A stretch of 64,000 bases of DNA from Gracilariopsis chorda (lineage: Eukaryota > Rhodophyta > Florideophyceae > Gracilariales > Gracilariaceae): positions 62,001 to 126,000 of the forward strand of contig NBIV01000156.1 of assembly GCA_003194525.1 (NCBI GenBank), given 5' to 3'. The translations under genes were made by a program, and so were the position numbers. This document shows, one piece after another, positions 1-12,500 of the stretch. Numbering within the stretch: position 1 is the first letter of the stretch; each line of letters begins with the position of its first letter. Under the pieces are notes generated by a model that had not been told where the DNA came from, ran no database searches, and was given only the letters and a program-made list of their open reading frames with translations.

Positions 1-652
1 CCGATTTCTTCATGAAACGAAGCTTTTCCAGAACTGATTCTGATATTGGAAGTGGAGGGTTTTGAAAAGACACATGACGGGGCTCGTCCTGGTTCCATCT
101 TGTGACTGGGATATCAGCCTTTTGAGTAGCTAGAAGTTCGAACTCTCGAAACTGCTCATTGCATTTTTCGCTAGTGATAACAAATACTTCATCAAATGTC
201 CCGGTGCCTTGGAGATTGACAGACGGGTATCTGTTGCGGAACGTGGCATTTCTGATGCTCGTGTATCCTGATTTGTAGAAGGAAGTACTTGTAGGAGCCA
301 CAACGTGATGAGTTTGAACCTGGGCAACGATGTCCATCGGATGTGGTAGATCACCCGAAGGCATTGTAGCAAACAGTGATTCAGGCAAATGGACATCGCC
401 GCGAAATCGAAACAACCTAATCGTTTCCTCTATCAAGATGCAGACCAGAGAAGCGTTCAGAGTACAGACAACGCGTTTTCTACGTAACATAAGAACCCAT
501 CTGTACCAAGCATATGGCGGTTTCACTTCATCCACCCGTACTTTCAGAGAAGCAGCCGTCTTCCTCCACTGTGCGTAGGCTTCACGTGGCTTGAGGTATG
601 AGTTCATTTGAAGCAGATCCTGGTTGCGCCTTCTGGTCATATCTGTTACCAT
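1..652 (-). CDS. Hypothetical protein, 3' end cut by the window edge
   Basis: Reading the minus strand from an ATG at 652-650, the frame stays open for 217 codons and runs off the left edge. I translated it line by line and found no stop. The product is not recognised. Its N-terminus is basic and Trp/Tyr-rich (WRKTAA, PPYAWYRWVLMLRRKR). One short hydrophobic stretch follows near residues 62-78 (VVCTLNASLVCILI), which could be a single membrane segment but is weak. The rest looks soluble and globular, with mixed composition and codon use like a real gene. It lies on the same strand as the coiled-coil gene upstream. An upstream exon is possible. Function unknown. Confidence 0.5.
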   Translation of the reverse strand, partial: MVTDMTRRRNQDLLQMNSYLKPREAYAQWRKTAASLKVRVDEVKPPYAWYRWVLMLRRKRVVCTLNASLVCILIEETIRLFRFRGDVHLPESLFATMPSGDLPHPMDIVAQVQTHHVVAPTSTSFYKSGYTSIRNATFRNRYPSVNLQGTGTFDEVFVITSEKCNEQFREFELLATQKADIPVTRWNQDEPRHVSFQNPPLPISESVLEKLRFMKKS

Positions 653-888
653 TGTATTGCACCTTGCTGTTTTCGAATAACTTGATTCCTGTTGGTGTAG
701 CCACTTGGGGTAAAGCTAATGAAGCGGCTAGTAGAAAGAGGTTTGCACTCCTATAATAAAATGAACATGGACTTCAATTGATATTGGAGTTCAGAGTCAC
801 CAGCAACCCTTTCAAGATCTGGATTAAAACCTTTTAACGTCGCATGATGTAGGCTGTGGCTTTAATTTACTTTTCTTTGTCAATCTAC

Positions 889-3800
889 TCAAACCACTCC
901 TTTCGATTTCAATTCAATCAACAGAGAACACAAGAGACGATGTGAAGGCCGTATCCTAAGCTCTAGCGGAGCACTTTTTTTGTGAGCTGCTGCAAGATCT
1001 TCGCTGAGAAGCAAGTGTTGACTGACTCCTTTTTCTCTCAAGCGAACTTGATTAAAAATCGATCTGTCGTGCTGAACCCAGATGCGATGCTTGCGTTCCT
1101 GGTTGGCCACTGAGTTGAGTAGATTGTTGATCCTTTCAAGTCGTTTTAGAGCATTCTCGTTTTTCCTCACCAAGGTTTCTCCGTCAACATCCTGCGATAA
1201 CTAGTACAAGACAGAAACCGCAGCCTCGAGGATGCCCTCGTGATCTCTATAGAACTGCGCACAGGTAAAGATCACATCGATGCATTCTTCCACTGAAGTA
1301 ACATCCGCCACACGGTCTTGTACTTCACAGAAGTCATGAATGATAGTTATCCTTTTATCAATAAGGCGAATATGCGTAGACGTTCGGTGCAGGTGTCTCA
1401 ACACTACTAGAATAGTTCTAATGATGTTCTGAGAAACCATGCTATGACATTCGGATGTTCTGTGTTCTAAGGAATCGGACATTCAACGAGAAGGTGATGC
1501 TGTTGCTGTCGATATTCTCCGGATGAGAGCATGAACCTTGCTTGCGTAACTGGGATTACTCGTTACGTCGTCAACAGACTTCCTCGAGGAAGTAATATTG
1601 AAAGAACTCAGTTCAACTGAAAGATTTTCCAAGTTACTGGCATCTTCGGGGGGGACGTTAAGCCGCACTTTTTGATCGTTACTTCGTGGACTGGATTTAG
1701 TCTGCTCAACATAATCCTTTCTCTGTAATACCTGCAGGGATGTGAGTCCAGAATTGACGGATAATCCAGATTTCCCTGTAGTGTCTTTCACAGGGGGCGG
1801 TGTATCAACATGCACATTGACGGATGCGAGAACGGGACTTGCAAACCTCTGCGGAGAAAAACGCCTTGCTTGATACTGCACGGACGAAGACCCACAGTTA
1901 GGCGGAAACTCAGAAGATTCTTGGTTTTCTTCCCCGACATTGTCCAGAGATCGCCTTGTTTGGACATTACCGGAAGCTGCATCTCCTTGCGCGGCATACC
2001 TTCTCTTACATGTTACGGTTACGTCCTGGACGTACGTAGTTGACTTCGCAGCATACATATCTGAGCAGAACTACACCTGCTCTTCATTGATGACATACTC
2101 ATCCGGTAATCATTCTTTCCAGGAATGCTTTGATATATTTCTTCTTCTGCCTGGTGTTCTTGATGATCCTCTTCGCCCTTCAGTTGCTGATAACTATTGA
2201 TTAAATCCTCTACATCGATTATTCTTTGTCCACACTCTTCGCGTGATTCACTACGCAACAAAAGTTCCATGCGCTCTTTGTCCTCTGTATTTTGAAGCGT
2301 CAAGAGTCGGGTGTAGATTTCTGCCTCAAGTAGTTCAAAGACCGTATTGCCTTCTTTCTGATGGGAAACCTCCAATGCCATGATTTCTGAATCAAGCCTC
2401 CGCTCCTCTTCTCCAATTCGAGTTCGTTCAAGGTTTAAGGTCCACATTCGCGTCTTGAACTCTTGGTATAGGTCACGCACTTCTTCATCTCTCTGGGCTT
2501 GCTCTTCCTGTCTACGTGTCAATCGCTCTTTCATATGACGCGCGAACTTCCATTCGGCTAAGAAACATACCGATGACAGTACGGTGCCCATCAGCGCTTT
2601 CAGTTGTACTTCCGACTTCTGATGTTCTTTCTGCAAAGTAGATTATATCCTCTAGGTCACTCCGAAGTACTTCATCTTCCTCCTTCATGAGACATGATAC
2701 ATGTCCAAGTTTGGCGTATTATTGTTTGGCGTCAGACACCGGAAAGGATATTTCACAGCAGATTAGGTTATTTTCGTCAACTAATACACTAGTACGCCGG
2801 AATTCCACTGAGTTGGAATGTGGCATCTTCAGAGTTCTGTATCGTGTTTCTATTGCCCGATGAGACGTATCTAGCTTGTCTGTTTCTAACTCGAGCCGCT
2901 TTAGAGCAACCAGGTCAGCTTTCTCCAGCTCGCTGAAACGCAAGTCTAGTCCTCGACGTCCTACCACGTCGTACTCGTGACTGGATTGCAATTCGTGCAT
3001 CAAACTCACGTATGCGTTCTCAGCTGATCTTAGAGCAGTTTCGGTGATCTGTGATTCTTCCGCATGATTCTTAGAACTGTCGAGGTCAAACAAGTTTCCA
3101 TATTGGCTTGGAGTTGTTTCACCATCGTCCTCCGTAGTACTCTTGTCAGGGAGTTTTGGAAAGAGCTCAGCTACCGCCTCTTGTTGATTTTGATGATCTG
3201 AGCCATGAATGGGGGGTTCTAAGCCATCACTGTCATCTTCAAGGCTAGATTGAGCCTTGAATTCGTCAGAAAAAACATGACACAAACGTTAATCCGGCTC
3301 TAGATCCTTCATTATCTCCTGTTACATCAACTTGTGAGTTTTTTACCTCGCTAATTCATGTCTGCTCCTCCGGTGCCGCTTGTTCACGATCTGCATTTGT
3401 GTTGGCGGATCTCAATACATCTTCACTATCAGTAATATTGGCAATGAGGTTTGGTGCGTCTCTAACACATGACTCACAGTCTGCGGCCGGCGAAAGTGTA
3501 ATCTTCGTGTCCCACGGTACCTCTGGTGTATTGTCGCTGTCGTGGCTATTCTCGCTACTTGTTGAAGAGGACAGCTCCTGTTCTACATCTTCGCAAACCT
3601 GTAGAGAATCGGAGGTTTCCAAACCTTCGTGAATAGCTTCCAAAGATCGGCCTTCTAAGAGGCTGGTTTCATCTCCAGATTCATCAGTAGACTGAACTGT
3701 TCCCGCGGCATCATTCGAGGGAGTGCTGCTCCTTGTACTGCTTGCAGACTGGCCGATACTTTGTGAAATTCGTGAGATTTGGGCATGATGCGGATGGGAA

Positions 3801-4009
3801 AGTGAAGGAGTCTTCGGTAATGCAGCCTCAGCACCATGAACAGATTGTGTTGCAACCTCAGCACCATGAACAGATTGTGTTGCAACCTCCAACATATGTT
3901 CTGTAGCAATAGAAACAGCGGAACTGAAGGACAAGTTGGCTTTCTTGATGTGGTTGCCAAAGCGCAGTACCTCAGCGTTAAATGCGGTGCCCCTGTAAAA
4001 GCGCAGCAC
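889..4009 (-). CDS. Candidate coiled-coil / acidic protein gene, multi-exon or broken
   Basis: A chain of minus-strand open segments looks like one gene read from 4009 down to 889. Segments: 4009-3356 (Ser/Thr/Glu-rich, low complexity), 3285-2719 (acidic, then helical), 2636-2019 (strongly coiled-coil, rich in Glu/Arg/Gln, e.g. ERLTRRQEEQAQRDEEVRDL), 2058-1483 (Ser/Pro-rich), 1482-1201 and 1173-889 (helical). The last three share one frame and are separated only by a TGA at 1483-1485 and a TAG at 1201-1203. The upstream segments are in other frames, so introns or frameshifts must be assumed. I could not place convincing splice sites at every junction. The product would be a cytoskeletal or scaffold-like protein, but no domain is recognised. 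Exon structure is uncertain; the coiled-coil composition is clear. Confidence 0.4.
3828..3887. repeat. Two tandem 30-bp units
   Basis: A 30-bp unit starting TCAGCACCATGAACAGATTG occurs twice back to back and is identical by eye. On the minus strand it encodes a duplicated ten-residue unit (VATQSVHGAE) in the first segment of the coiled-coil gene, so the frame is kept. Confidence 0.9.
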
Positions 4010-4145
4010 AGCTGCTTATTGTGCAATGAAGACATCTGATGAGGCGAAGTTTTGAGTTGGGAAGTAGGATGCAGATGAAGAAAGATCACCAAGCTCGTGG
4101 TTTAGCCAAGCAGATAGGTCGATATATCGGTGTGTCTTTATATGG

Positions 4146-5153
4146 TCATATATTGCAGTACAACTCAAACTCTGGTGCCTCACAATCAAAATACCGGCTA
4201 ACCTGTCCTCCTTTTTCAATACAGGTCTTGAAGTTCAGCAGCAATGCGGACGCAATATACAAAAGAGCGACCGGAAATCGGCGAACGCAAAGCAGACATA
4301 AGAAACCGTTTCGAACCCACATTTGTTTTAGATCTTTGTAGTTCCATTCTACTGCAGTTCGAAGTGCATTCATTGAACAGTTGTACTCAAGCGGTATGGC
4401 AGTAGCGCAACTTCTCTGAAAAGAAGTCTGTAACCATGGTCGCAGCACGTACGCAGGATCCCCATAAATATAATACTGCAATGAATTCACAATCATACAC
4501 CTTTCCATAACGGCTTCGATCCCGCTTCTTCTCAGGAGTGTAAGATCGTGTTGGCGTCCCACTTCAGGGCCAAACATATGAAAAATCGGGCCATCAGGGG
4601 TAGAAATGGTGTGATACTTCAAACAATGCTGCCGCGTGTGCCCAGAAAAACAAGATCTTTGGTTGCTCCCCTCTCCTCCTGGACGACATATACTTACCTT
4701 TGTGCAGTCAATGAACCCTACACATTTTTATAGATGGGCTCCGCGTATTTGAATTGCGTCTGCATAAATTGCCGCACGAGATGTCAGAAGCTGCTGCTGG
4801 AAAGTGGTTACCAGTCTACCTTTTTGGTTCAAAAATCGCTCAACTGCTTCCCAGAATACTTCACTGATGTGTGTGAATCTCATCCCAAATATTAAATCCA
4901 TATCATACCATGTATGAGCAGAAGACAATCGTTTCAAGAAAATACAGCAGGCTGTAATTGAGTCACAATAGTAGCGATTGCGATGTTTATGACGCAGATC
5001 CCACCCGATAACCACAGAAATTCTACCAATATCGTTACGGCGAAATCTGTAGTCATGTAGACACTGTTTGTCAGAGAAGATGTTAAGGTTGAAATTTGTG
5101 ATTTCGAATGCGGTAGCGTCGAAGTTCAAGGTTTTGAAGATCATATTTTGCAA
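4146..5153 (-). pseudogene. PIF/Harbinger-type transposase (DDE_Tnp_4) with one in-frame stop
   Basis: The frame from 5153 down to 4146 is continuous apart from a TAA at 4728-4730. Hallmarks in order: an N-terminal helical part ending in the WYDMDLIFGMRFTHISEVFW region; the first catalytic Asp in GFIDCTK just after the stop; the ICRPGG and FSGHTRQHCLKYHTI segments; GRQHDLTLLRRSG; the second Asp in YGDPAYVLRPWL; and a Glu in the VEWNYKDLK helix. This is the usual block order of HARBI1-like nucleases. These enzymes cut and paste their element with a Myb-like helper. A further stretch at 5301-5083 lies in another frame and overlaps, suggesting a frameshift or an upstream exon. With the stop, this copy should encode no active enzyme. 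No element ends were found. Confidence 0.85.
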
Positions 5154-5418
5154 TTTGCACTCGACGCCAAAGTGATTGCATCAACAATGGTTCGGCTTCA
5201 GAATTAGGAGCTAGTTGAAACAGTGTTTTGCGCCGTAAAAAACGAGAACGAGCACGCCCAATTGAGTAGTCTTCTTGGCGGACCATCATGTAAAAGTGCA
5301 ATGGAATCTTGGCTCATGTTCCCAACTAGGTGGTCTGTGGACAACCGCATGATGCGTATCCTACGAACTGTACCATAAGTTATTTTGCGTAAGGTGCAAA
5401 CACAATGTTTTGTTCCGC

Positions 5419-5460
5419 AAAATCTCGTAGCGTTCGTGTAAGTCGTGGCTACGAGATTTT
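5419..5460. repeat. 13-bp inverted repeat hairpin
   Basis: AAAATCTCGTAGC at 5419-5431 is matched perfectly by its reverse complement at 5448-5460, with a 16-nt loop. It lies between the Harbinger remnant and the next minus-strand gene. It could be part of a small foldback element; no transcript evidence. Confidence 0.9.
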
Positions 5461-5524
5461 ATACGAGATTTTCTACGGCGTTAATCCTCTACTGCCGGAA
5501 AAGATGGTGGTATATTTTCGATAT

Positions 5525-6302
5525 CTATAATATTACTTCAAGTTTTAAAAGGATCATTGGTTCAATTTCTCTTTGCAGCTCGTGCGCCGTTCTAATATTC
5601 AAACGTTTCTGTCTAAGGTGAGACAGTTTGATTTTGTTAATTTTCCTGACCTCCAAAATCCGTTCCAAGCGACCCGAACTACCAGCACAATACTTTAAAG
5701 CATCTACGCATAGCTGCAACGGATATATGAGACGCGTATTGTTGGCTACGCACAATAAGTGGTCAAAATTTGTGCCCTGTAATCGCAAACGAAATACACC
5801 GAAGTGTTGCGGTAGGTTCCACCTCAATTTGCTCCCACTGACCCAGCTCAATCCGCACCTTGCTCAGGACAGTTCGCGGCGCGTTGCTGTTTGCCCACTC
5901 TGCGACATCTTTGAAGGATAGCATGACAGAGAGCTCCTGGCATAGCACAACCTTTTGCACGTATTCCTTACCCAATATCAGCGCTATAGCATTGGAAAAT
6001 GATGCCAGCAGACAGTGATTTTCCGTTCTGCACACCAACATCCGTTTCTCCTCCAGTTCGAAAGATCTTGTCGCTTCATGCAAACTGTGTGCACCAGGAC
6101 TGGATAAACGTACGGAAACTCGAGGATATCGAAAGCAATATGACTCCAGTGCGTCAACAGGAATATTGCAGTCACGAGGTTTTATAATTCCAGAATCTAT
6201 GAGCGAATCATGATCATAGTCACGTGATACACCCTTTGCAACGGTCCCATGACTGTCCAGCGCGTTTATCAACCTGGCTCCACGAAGTGTGTACAGGTGC
6301 AT
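5525..6302 (-). CDS. Unrecognised gene, apparently frameshifted
   Basis: Two overlapping minus-strand frames, 6302-5763 and 5851-5525, look like two halves of one protein joined by a frameshift or a small intron near 5800. The first half contains a segment (ENHCLLASFSNAIALILG) whose buried Cys followed by Asn-Ala resembles the active-site stretch of papain-fold or C39-like peptidases. That is inference from one motif; I cannot identify the partner His. The second half is basic and helical. No neighbour helps with function. Confidence 0.3.
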
Positions 6303-7669
6303 ATTTTGCTATCTCCAATGCAGTTCATCGTATTCCCGCGCGTAATATCGACCTCTGGCAAAGTGGCATACTCTCTCTTCGGATCGTAATACCGTTTTTT
6401 CATCAATTTACATAACCTCGTCAATCATCCATTCTTCTCCACATTTCCCGTCGCAGAATAGGCCTCATTTTGAGGTAATATCGTGTTCAAGCTGGTGGCC
6501 ATTCTGGGCCAGGGCGCCATCGCATAATGAGGCCACCAATAACTCGGATTGCCGCACTACGCAATAACAAAAATCCACAAATTCAATTCAGTAGCGCTCT
6601 CTCCTGTGTACTTCACGACTACTGGTCGCTGCTGCCGCAGCCAGACACAAGCTCCCATAATCCCTGCAGCTCCACTACGACAACTGGAAGGCACGAGAAA
6701 GGTTGAACCTTTCAGTCCCCTGCTCCAGACTCTTCCGGATCACATCTTCAAGCCCTAGCTCCACTGAACCTCTCGCCCCTTGCAACAACACCTGCCTCTT
6801 TTGCATGTACAGCTTCTGAGGAAGCGTTCCTTTCACACGTGTAGCTCTCCATTGCAAGCTTGGTGCATTACCAACACTTTGTACTGCGTCCTGTTTGCTG
6901 CCGCAACGACTTTCGCCTCTCTCTCCATCGTCTTCGCGTCCCCAGATGTTTGTCTTCGCTATTTGCGCTCTTATCAGCGCCATGCTTTCCCAAGCACACC
7001 GATTTACTCATAGACCCTCCCAAATCTATGGATCGGTGACCTCGTCACAGGAGAATGGTACCCTGACAAGGTCTGATTACCGCCCTCAGCGCTGCGCAAC
7101 CGCACTATAAACCCAATTCCGACGCCTGCAGTCAACCCTTTCACGCTCTCGACTCCCGGTCAGACACTGTTGGTCACGGCACGTCATTCAACTACGTTCT
7201 TGATCATCTTAGCTTTCTACGCCGCGGCCATCGTACTTTGGCCCCATGCATCGAAGGAAACGGGGAAAGTGTGTCCACAGAGATCGACCAGCAAGAAAGA
7301 CGATCAGTATTACAACGGGCGTTGCTGGCGCTGCTCCCTTCGAAATCGGCCCGCAGCGGGAAGAAAAGATGCAGAGACCTGTATAGAATAAAGAGGGCCG
7401 GCAGGAACTTGCCAGCTTTGGGGAGAAGGACAGAGACACAGAGCGCACGTTGAGTCTCCTCTCCCATCCCTCTTGTTTTTGCCTTCGCCTGCACTCTCGT
7501 TCCCGAATGTCCAAGAACACCCCAGCAGCTTGAGATTGTAAGTGGCATAAAACGCAGTGGCGCCTTGATGCATAGAAAGTCATACCTGCTCATTATCTTT
7601 CTTAAAAATGGTATCTCTATTAGTTACAATTGACAACAGTAGTCTAGCAATCGATCAAGACCATGAACG
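6303..7669. other. No supportable gene
   Basis: This 1.4-kb stretch holds only short open frames that overlap each other on both strands with no consistent composition. It is C/T-rich on the plus strand. I see no protein family, no strong inverted repeat and no RNA gene. It ends where the left inverted repeat of the Mutator-like element begins. Confidence 0.5.
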
Positions 7670-7908
7670 GGTTTTTGAGGGAAAGGGCTGAACTACACGA
7701 CGTAGATAGTGTAGGCGAGTCAGCGCGCATTTGCACCAATAAAAAGAGAGAGTCAGCGGGCACGTGCCACGGCGAGCTGCACAAGTGCCCGTGCCACTTC
7801 AGATCTTACTGTAGCCAATAATACGCCCCTATTTTGGATTTCAACCAGTAGATCCGCAGAGTCAGAGCATTCCCTCTATCCCTGCTCTCTCCGGCCGCCA
7901 AGTCAGCA
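7670..7908 (+). repeat. Left terminal inverted repeat of the MULE
   Basis: About 239 bp that pair with 15536-15780. Outer end GTTTTTGAGGGAAAGGGCT; inner end GGCCGCCAAGTCAGCA. Conserved blocks include CACGACGTA, GATAGTGTAGGCGAGTCAGC, CACCAATAAAAAGAGAGA and TTTCAACCAGTAGATCCGCA. MULE TIRs usually carry the promoters of the internal genes. Confidence 0.9.
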
Positions 7909-7925
7909 CAACTTAAATATCATAA

Positions 7926-9470
7926 TTGCCATTTGGCGCCATCTTTGTGCAAACGGCTGAGCGTAGCCGAGGAAGAAGAGGATTAGGGAATCGTGATCGT
8001 GCGGTGGGTATTATTGGCGTTGCAGAGGACACTACGGCCCAGGACCCAGTGGACAAGGCTGGGGATGACGCCTACCCAATTACCGAAGATGAGCCTCGAG
8101 AGCACAATTTGGATCTAGGGACCATCGAACCTGTTGCGGAGGAAGCCGTGGTGATCGCAACGCAGGTGGATGATGGCGGCAGTACAGAGAATCCAGTGGA
8201 AACTGAGCTCCACAAAGTCGGGGAGCAGATAGCGATTCCCGAGACCGGCGACGTCAGGGTTTAAGAAATCGCCGACGAGGACGTCACTGAGACAACCCGT
8301 GGATTCTTTTGAGCTTCCATCTCTAAGGATGGGTCTGAGGATGTGGCTACAACGTCTGGGGACAAGCCAGACTTGCTCAATTTAACAGCGAAGTATGGGG
8401 AATCTAATCTGGAAACCCTAGAAGGCACAAAAGAGGGATTGCAAGAGAACGCGGATGAAGACACTGATAACCCGCTAGATCGTGCTGCACACACGCCGAC
8501 TGTGGCCGCAGAACTCGAAAAGGCCAAAGGAGAAGACGACGAGAGCTCTGGGACTGGCCAATAGCGCGTAGTTGAACCGGAAGCGACTGCTTTCGATCTC
8601 GAGGGCGAAGCTAAAGGGCAAGATGCTGGAATGCCTACCGAAGATGTGGACACATCTCAAGAGCAGGAACAAGAATCAATTCCCAGACTCGTAGTTGATG
8701 TAGATGCGGCTGTTGTTGAGGGAGGAGGTGCTAAGGAGGGTGCAGCCGAGGAGTACATTGAAGAAGTTGATGCCAAAAGGGAAGAGTATGGTGGCGACGA
8801 GGACTTTGAAGCAGAGCCACCTGTACTGGCTTTTGTTACTCTAAATGTCGTAGGAGAGGATGATGATGAGTACGACGAAGCTGATGAGGAAGATGAGGGC
8901 CTGAGCGGACAAGCGCCTGTTGAGTTCGATGTTCTGGACGAAGTGGAGGAGCTTCACTTAACTGCGGAAGGGAGACCCGCAGACCTTGATGCTCATTCTG
9001 ATATTGAAGAAGACTATGAAGATGTTGTCGATCCGGATAAGGTATACGGTCAAGCAGTCGTTGAGGAATTAGGTGACATTCAACAGGTCGACTCAGAGCA
9101 GTCTCCCATTGTGGTCGCAGAAGGTATGCTCACAGAAAACGTGCGTGTGGACCGTGCAACGACTGAAGCTATAACAAGAGATTCGAGTTGTGTAACTGGG
9201 ATTGACGAGTCCGACGTGAACCAGCATGGACCTGAAGTACTGTTGGGGACAGTCGAAGTTAAGTCGGAAGAAACTGCATCTCCGATTGCTGTTCATGAGT
9301 TCAGGTGATACTATTGTTTAGTCTTTTCAAAGATACGTTGGCTCTTCAGTGATCGAGGTGCATGGAAGAATTCCAACTGGGCTTCCATTTCGGGGTTCTC
9401 AGATGCAAGAAAGACTGTTCACGCGTTCTTGGACGAGGTTTTAGAATACGCGACGATATCTAGAAGTTGA
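7926..9470 (+). pseudogene. Acidic MULE-internal protein, three in-frame stops, one predicted intron
   Basis: One reading frame runs from just inside the left TIR to 9304 with no frameshift. It is broken by one of each stop codon: TAA 8262-8264, TGA 8310-8312 and TAG 8562-8564. The product is extremely acidic (runs of Glu/Asp such as DDDEYDEADEEDEG) and low in hydrophobics, so it is likely disordered. A GT..AG intron at 9305-9349 (45 bp) would join it to an exon ending at 9470 that reads through RGAWKNSNWASISGF and ARKTVHAFLDEVLEYA, a globular-looking tail. AATAAA overlaps the terminal TGA. There is no ATG near 7926 in this frame, so the start is unknown. By position it corresponds to the second gene of MuDR; by sequence I recognise no family. 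Confidence 0.5.
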
Positions 9471-9596
9471 ATAAAGAATTAAAGTGAAGCAGAAGGCGAA
9501 AGAAGCAAGACCTCAAGGCTTTTATGAAGAACAGAAAGAGCTCAAAGAAATTATGAAAGAAGGAAAGAGATCAAACGCCTGTGGTCAATGCTACAG

Positions 9597-12500
9597 CTAG
9601 TGGATGTGTCCGAGAGAATTTGACATAATTCGAAGTGCTTTGTATTGCACGTCTTGGGCTATGGAAGTTGAGGGTGCCACAGCTGGTTCTGAGGATGTTG
9701 AAGGTGGGTGACAGTCTTTCTGAGACACTTCCTGGGATGAATGTGGGCTTGTCCTCGCTCGCTTTCTCGTGCGATCCAAGGAGCTTTTCTTTCTCCGTTG
9801 TGCTCTGTGGCGTCCATTGTTTGGCGGACGGATCCCTGATGAACTGAAATCTTTTGTAGAAGACGATGGATGCAGTAAAGTGACAGTGTTCTCTGTTTCT
9901 TCAGCGTGTTCTGTTAATGAAGCCAGCCTTGTTTTAAAGGTACCTCTAGCTTCGAAGTGTGTCGCTTTTCCTTGCTGAATGTCCGCGATGGCATCCCTTA
10001 AAAGACGTAGAACTCCACTCACCGCAACTCGTCCAATTCCAGTAGCTTGTCGATGTAAAGCATCGTAGAGGTTTTTTCCTTCCATGTACGTATTGTACCC
10101 ATCTACTTCCGAGTCTTCTCTACTGGTTCTAAGTATATCTGAGTCAATGGGGATAAAATCTTTCTCCGTCGACTCATCAAAACGGCGTAGTCGGTAATCC
10201 ATCTCCTCGTTGTTGAAGTATCGGGTCTCTGACCTGAGTTTCGCCAAGTATGGGACTGTCATAGCAGAAGTATCTTTTCTCCAGTATGTAGAGAAAAGCG
10301 CTTCAAGAGGTATGAAGTATCCTAGTATGTTTCGTAGTTCAGGGAACCGCAGACGTTCTTCCTGATAAACCACAGCACATCGAACCATGTGATGACAAGC
10401 AAAACCAACGGACCAGGGCTGCCCACAGGAACAGACACCAATAAACTCTGCCTTAACGTCATCCCCCGACCCCGTATACCTTTTTGAGAATTGCACAACA
10501 GTCTCCTGTGATGAGCGCTCTTCATCCACCGACGCATTCCGGCTCTGACTCAGATGGCTTCCCCATTTCAACTTAAAGCGAGCTACAGGTCCCATTGCTG
10601 GGGTTGAACTACTTTCCAGGTTTCTGATTGCTTCCGGCCACGCTTCCTGTGAGTAATCCACAACCTCTGTGCTGGAAAGAATGTAGTTCTTCGAGGGCTT
10701 AAAGCTCAAATCTACGAAGTGCGCCAAGGCGTAGTTCGTGTACTCAGCCACCAGGCTGTCTAGAACTTCTACAGGTAGAAAGTGCTCAAGCTCTCTTGTC
10801 TTCAGATATCTCCCACTTTGAGAAGATAAGGTTCTTACAAGCTCCAAGTTCCGGGTATCAGCCCGTTCTTGGGATATACGCCGAACCTCCAAAGGAACCT
10901 TGCACAAGGGAGTCTTCTTCGATATAATGATCTTCTTGTATGCAGAGTTAGAAGATTCGGTGTAGCCAGTTCCTTGGAACATGTAACGGGTAGGTATAGC
11001 CCCGTTTCGGAAGCAAGACACCAGCATATACGGCTTATATTGGTACAAGTACTTATACCACACAGGGAGACGATCGTCAAAACCATCAAAGTACTTGGAT
11101 TCTAGCATTCTTCTCCTTTCGAAAAACGTTTCCGACGTATATGACTTTCTGAGGTTGAACAGGTCTTTCTTCATATCGTGCATCCACTCCATCTTACCAA
11201 TCTTTCTACACCAATTGGCCACATTCTTCTTCTGATTCTCGTTCAGATGCCATTCGTCGAGGCTTGTATAGGACGAATTGAACACCTTCTCAGCTGCATT
11301 TATACACGCAGTGTTCTGGTCCATCACTACCATTGCCGGTGAGACGGCGACTATAGACTTGAAGTAGGACAGAATTCGTACGACGTCCTCTTCTGTTTCG
11401 GAGCACATATACCCCATGAAAAATGTCAACACATGACCATCATTGGCTCTTCCATTAATGGTGACCAGAGGGAAACCGTATCTATTGGCTATGGCTTTAC
11501 AATCAATAGATACCCCCGGAACAATGCCGAACTTCTGGTAGTCTTCCATCCACTCTCGAAACGACCAACAAGCGTACTTCATCCTACCCGAATCATCCGC
11601 AGCGAAGAATCACTTATTCCCTGCATCCTCCTGGCTCAACGAAAAGAGCAGATCACACAACCTTACACATTCCAAATCGCGGGGATTGCTTGTGGAGGAA
11701 GCATACCTCAACTTCTTCCTCGCCAGTACCGGATTTATCTTCTGATTGTACTTGTCTTCCAGGTATCGTATGGTATCTCTAAAGCTCATATGCAAATCGT
11801 TCGTCATATGTATCGCTTCAGAATGCATTTGCGGCTTGAGATGTCTAACACCAAAGCTCCCAGAGGGACCATGTCCATGTTTACAACCATTTAAATTAGC
11901 CACGTAGATCATTCCACCATCTTCCTCCTGCCCAGAATCCTCCGTCTTAATCGTTATCGAGAAGAGGCATCGCGTCATCTTGTTATTGTATTGATCGCAC
12001 TTCAAGATTCCCTTCTTCAGCACCCTTCTATTCCCACGTTCAGCACCACGACTCTTGGGAGACTTTGCCTTATCCGGAGATCGCTTTCGTTCTCCAAAGT
12101 ATATAGAAGTCCTTACGAATAAGCTGTACCCGAAGCAGTCCGCGATAAATTGAACTTCCTTCAGAACCATAACACCAGGAGCATCGAGAGGAGTGGTTTC
12201 CAGATTGGCTAATACAGATGCTTTGAAACACTCCTCAATTCTCTCATTCGTTTTCTTGTTCTGGACAGACTGCGTTCCGAGTTCTTCATCAGCGTCTTCT
12301 GTCCGGTACTTTTCGTCCTTCTCTCCATGGCCATCCTTCTCTCTTGTTCTTGATTATTCTTCATTCAGGATGCTTCCATCAGAATCTTCGAAGAAGCATG
12401 ACGGAATCCCCACTTCGTCATCTAAGAATCGATCAAAGAGCAAAGCATCATCTTCTTCAACTGATTGCTCATCTGAAACCTGGCGCGCTTGTGCTACGTT

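Noticed and set aside
7204..7593. Three overlapping minus-strand frames of 87-129 codons
   Set aside because: All three frames are open at once, typical of a compositionally biased stretch rather than coding sequence.
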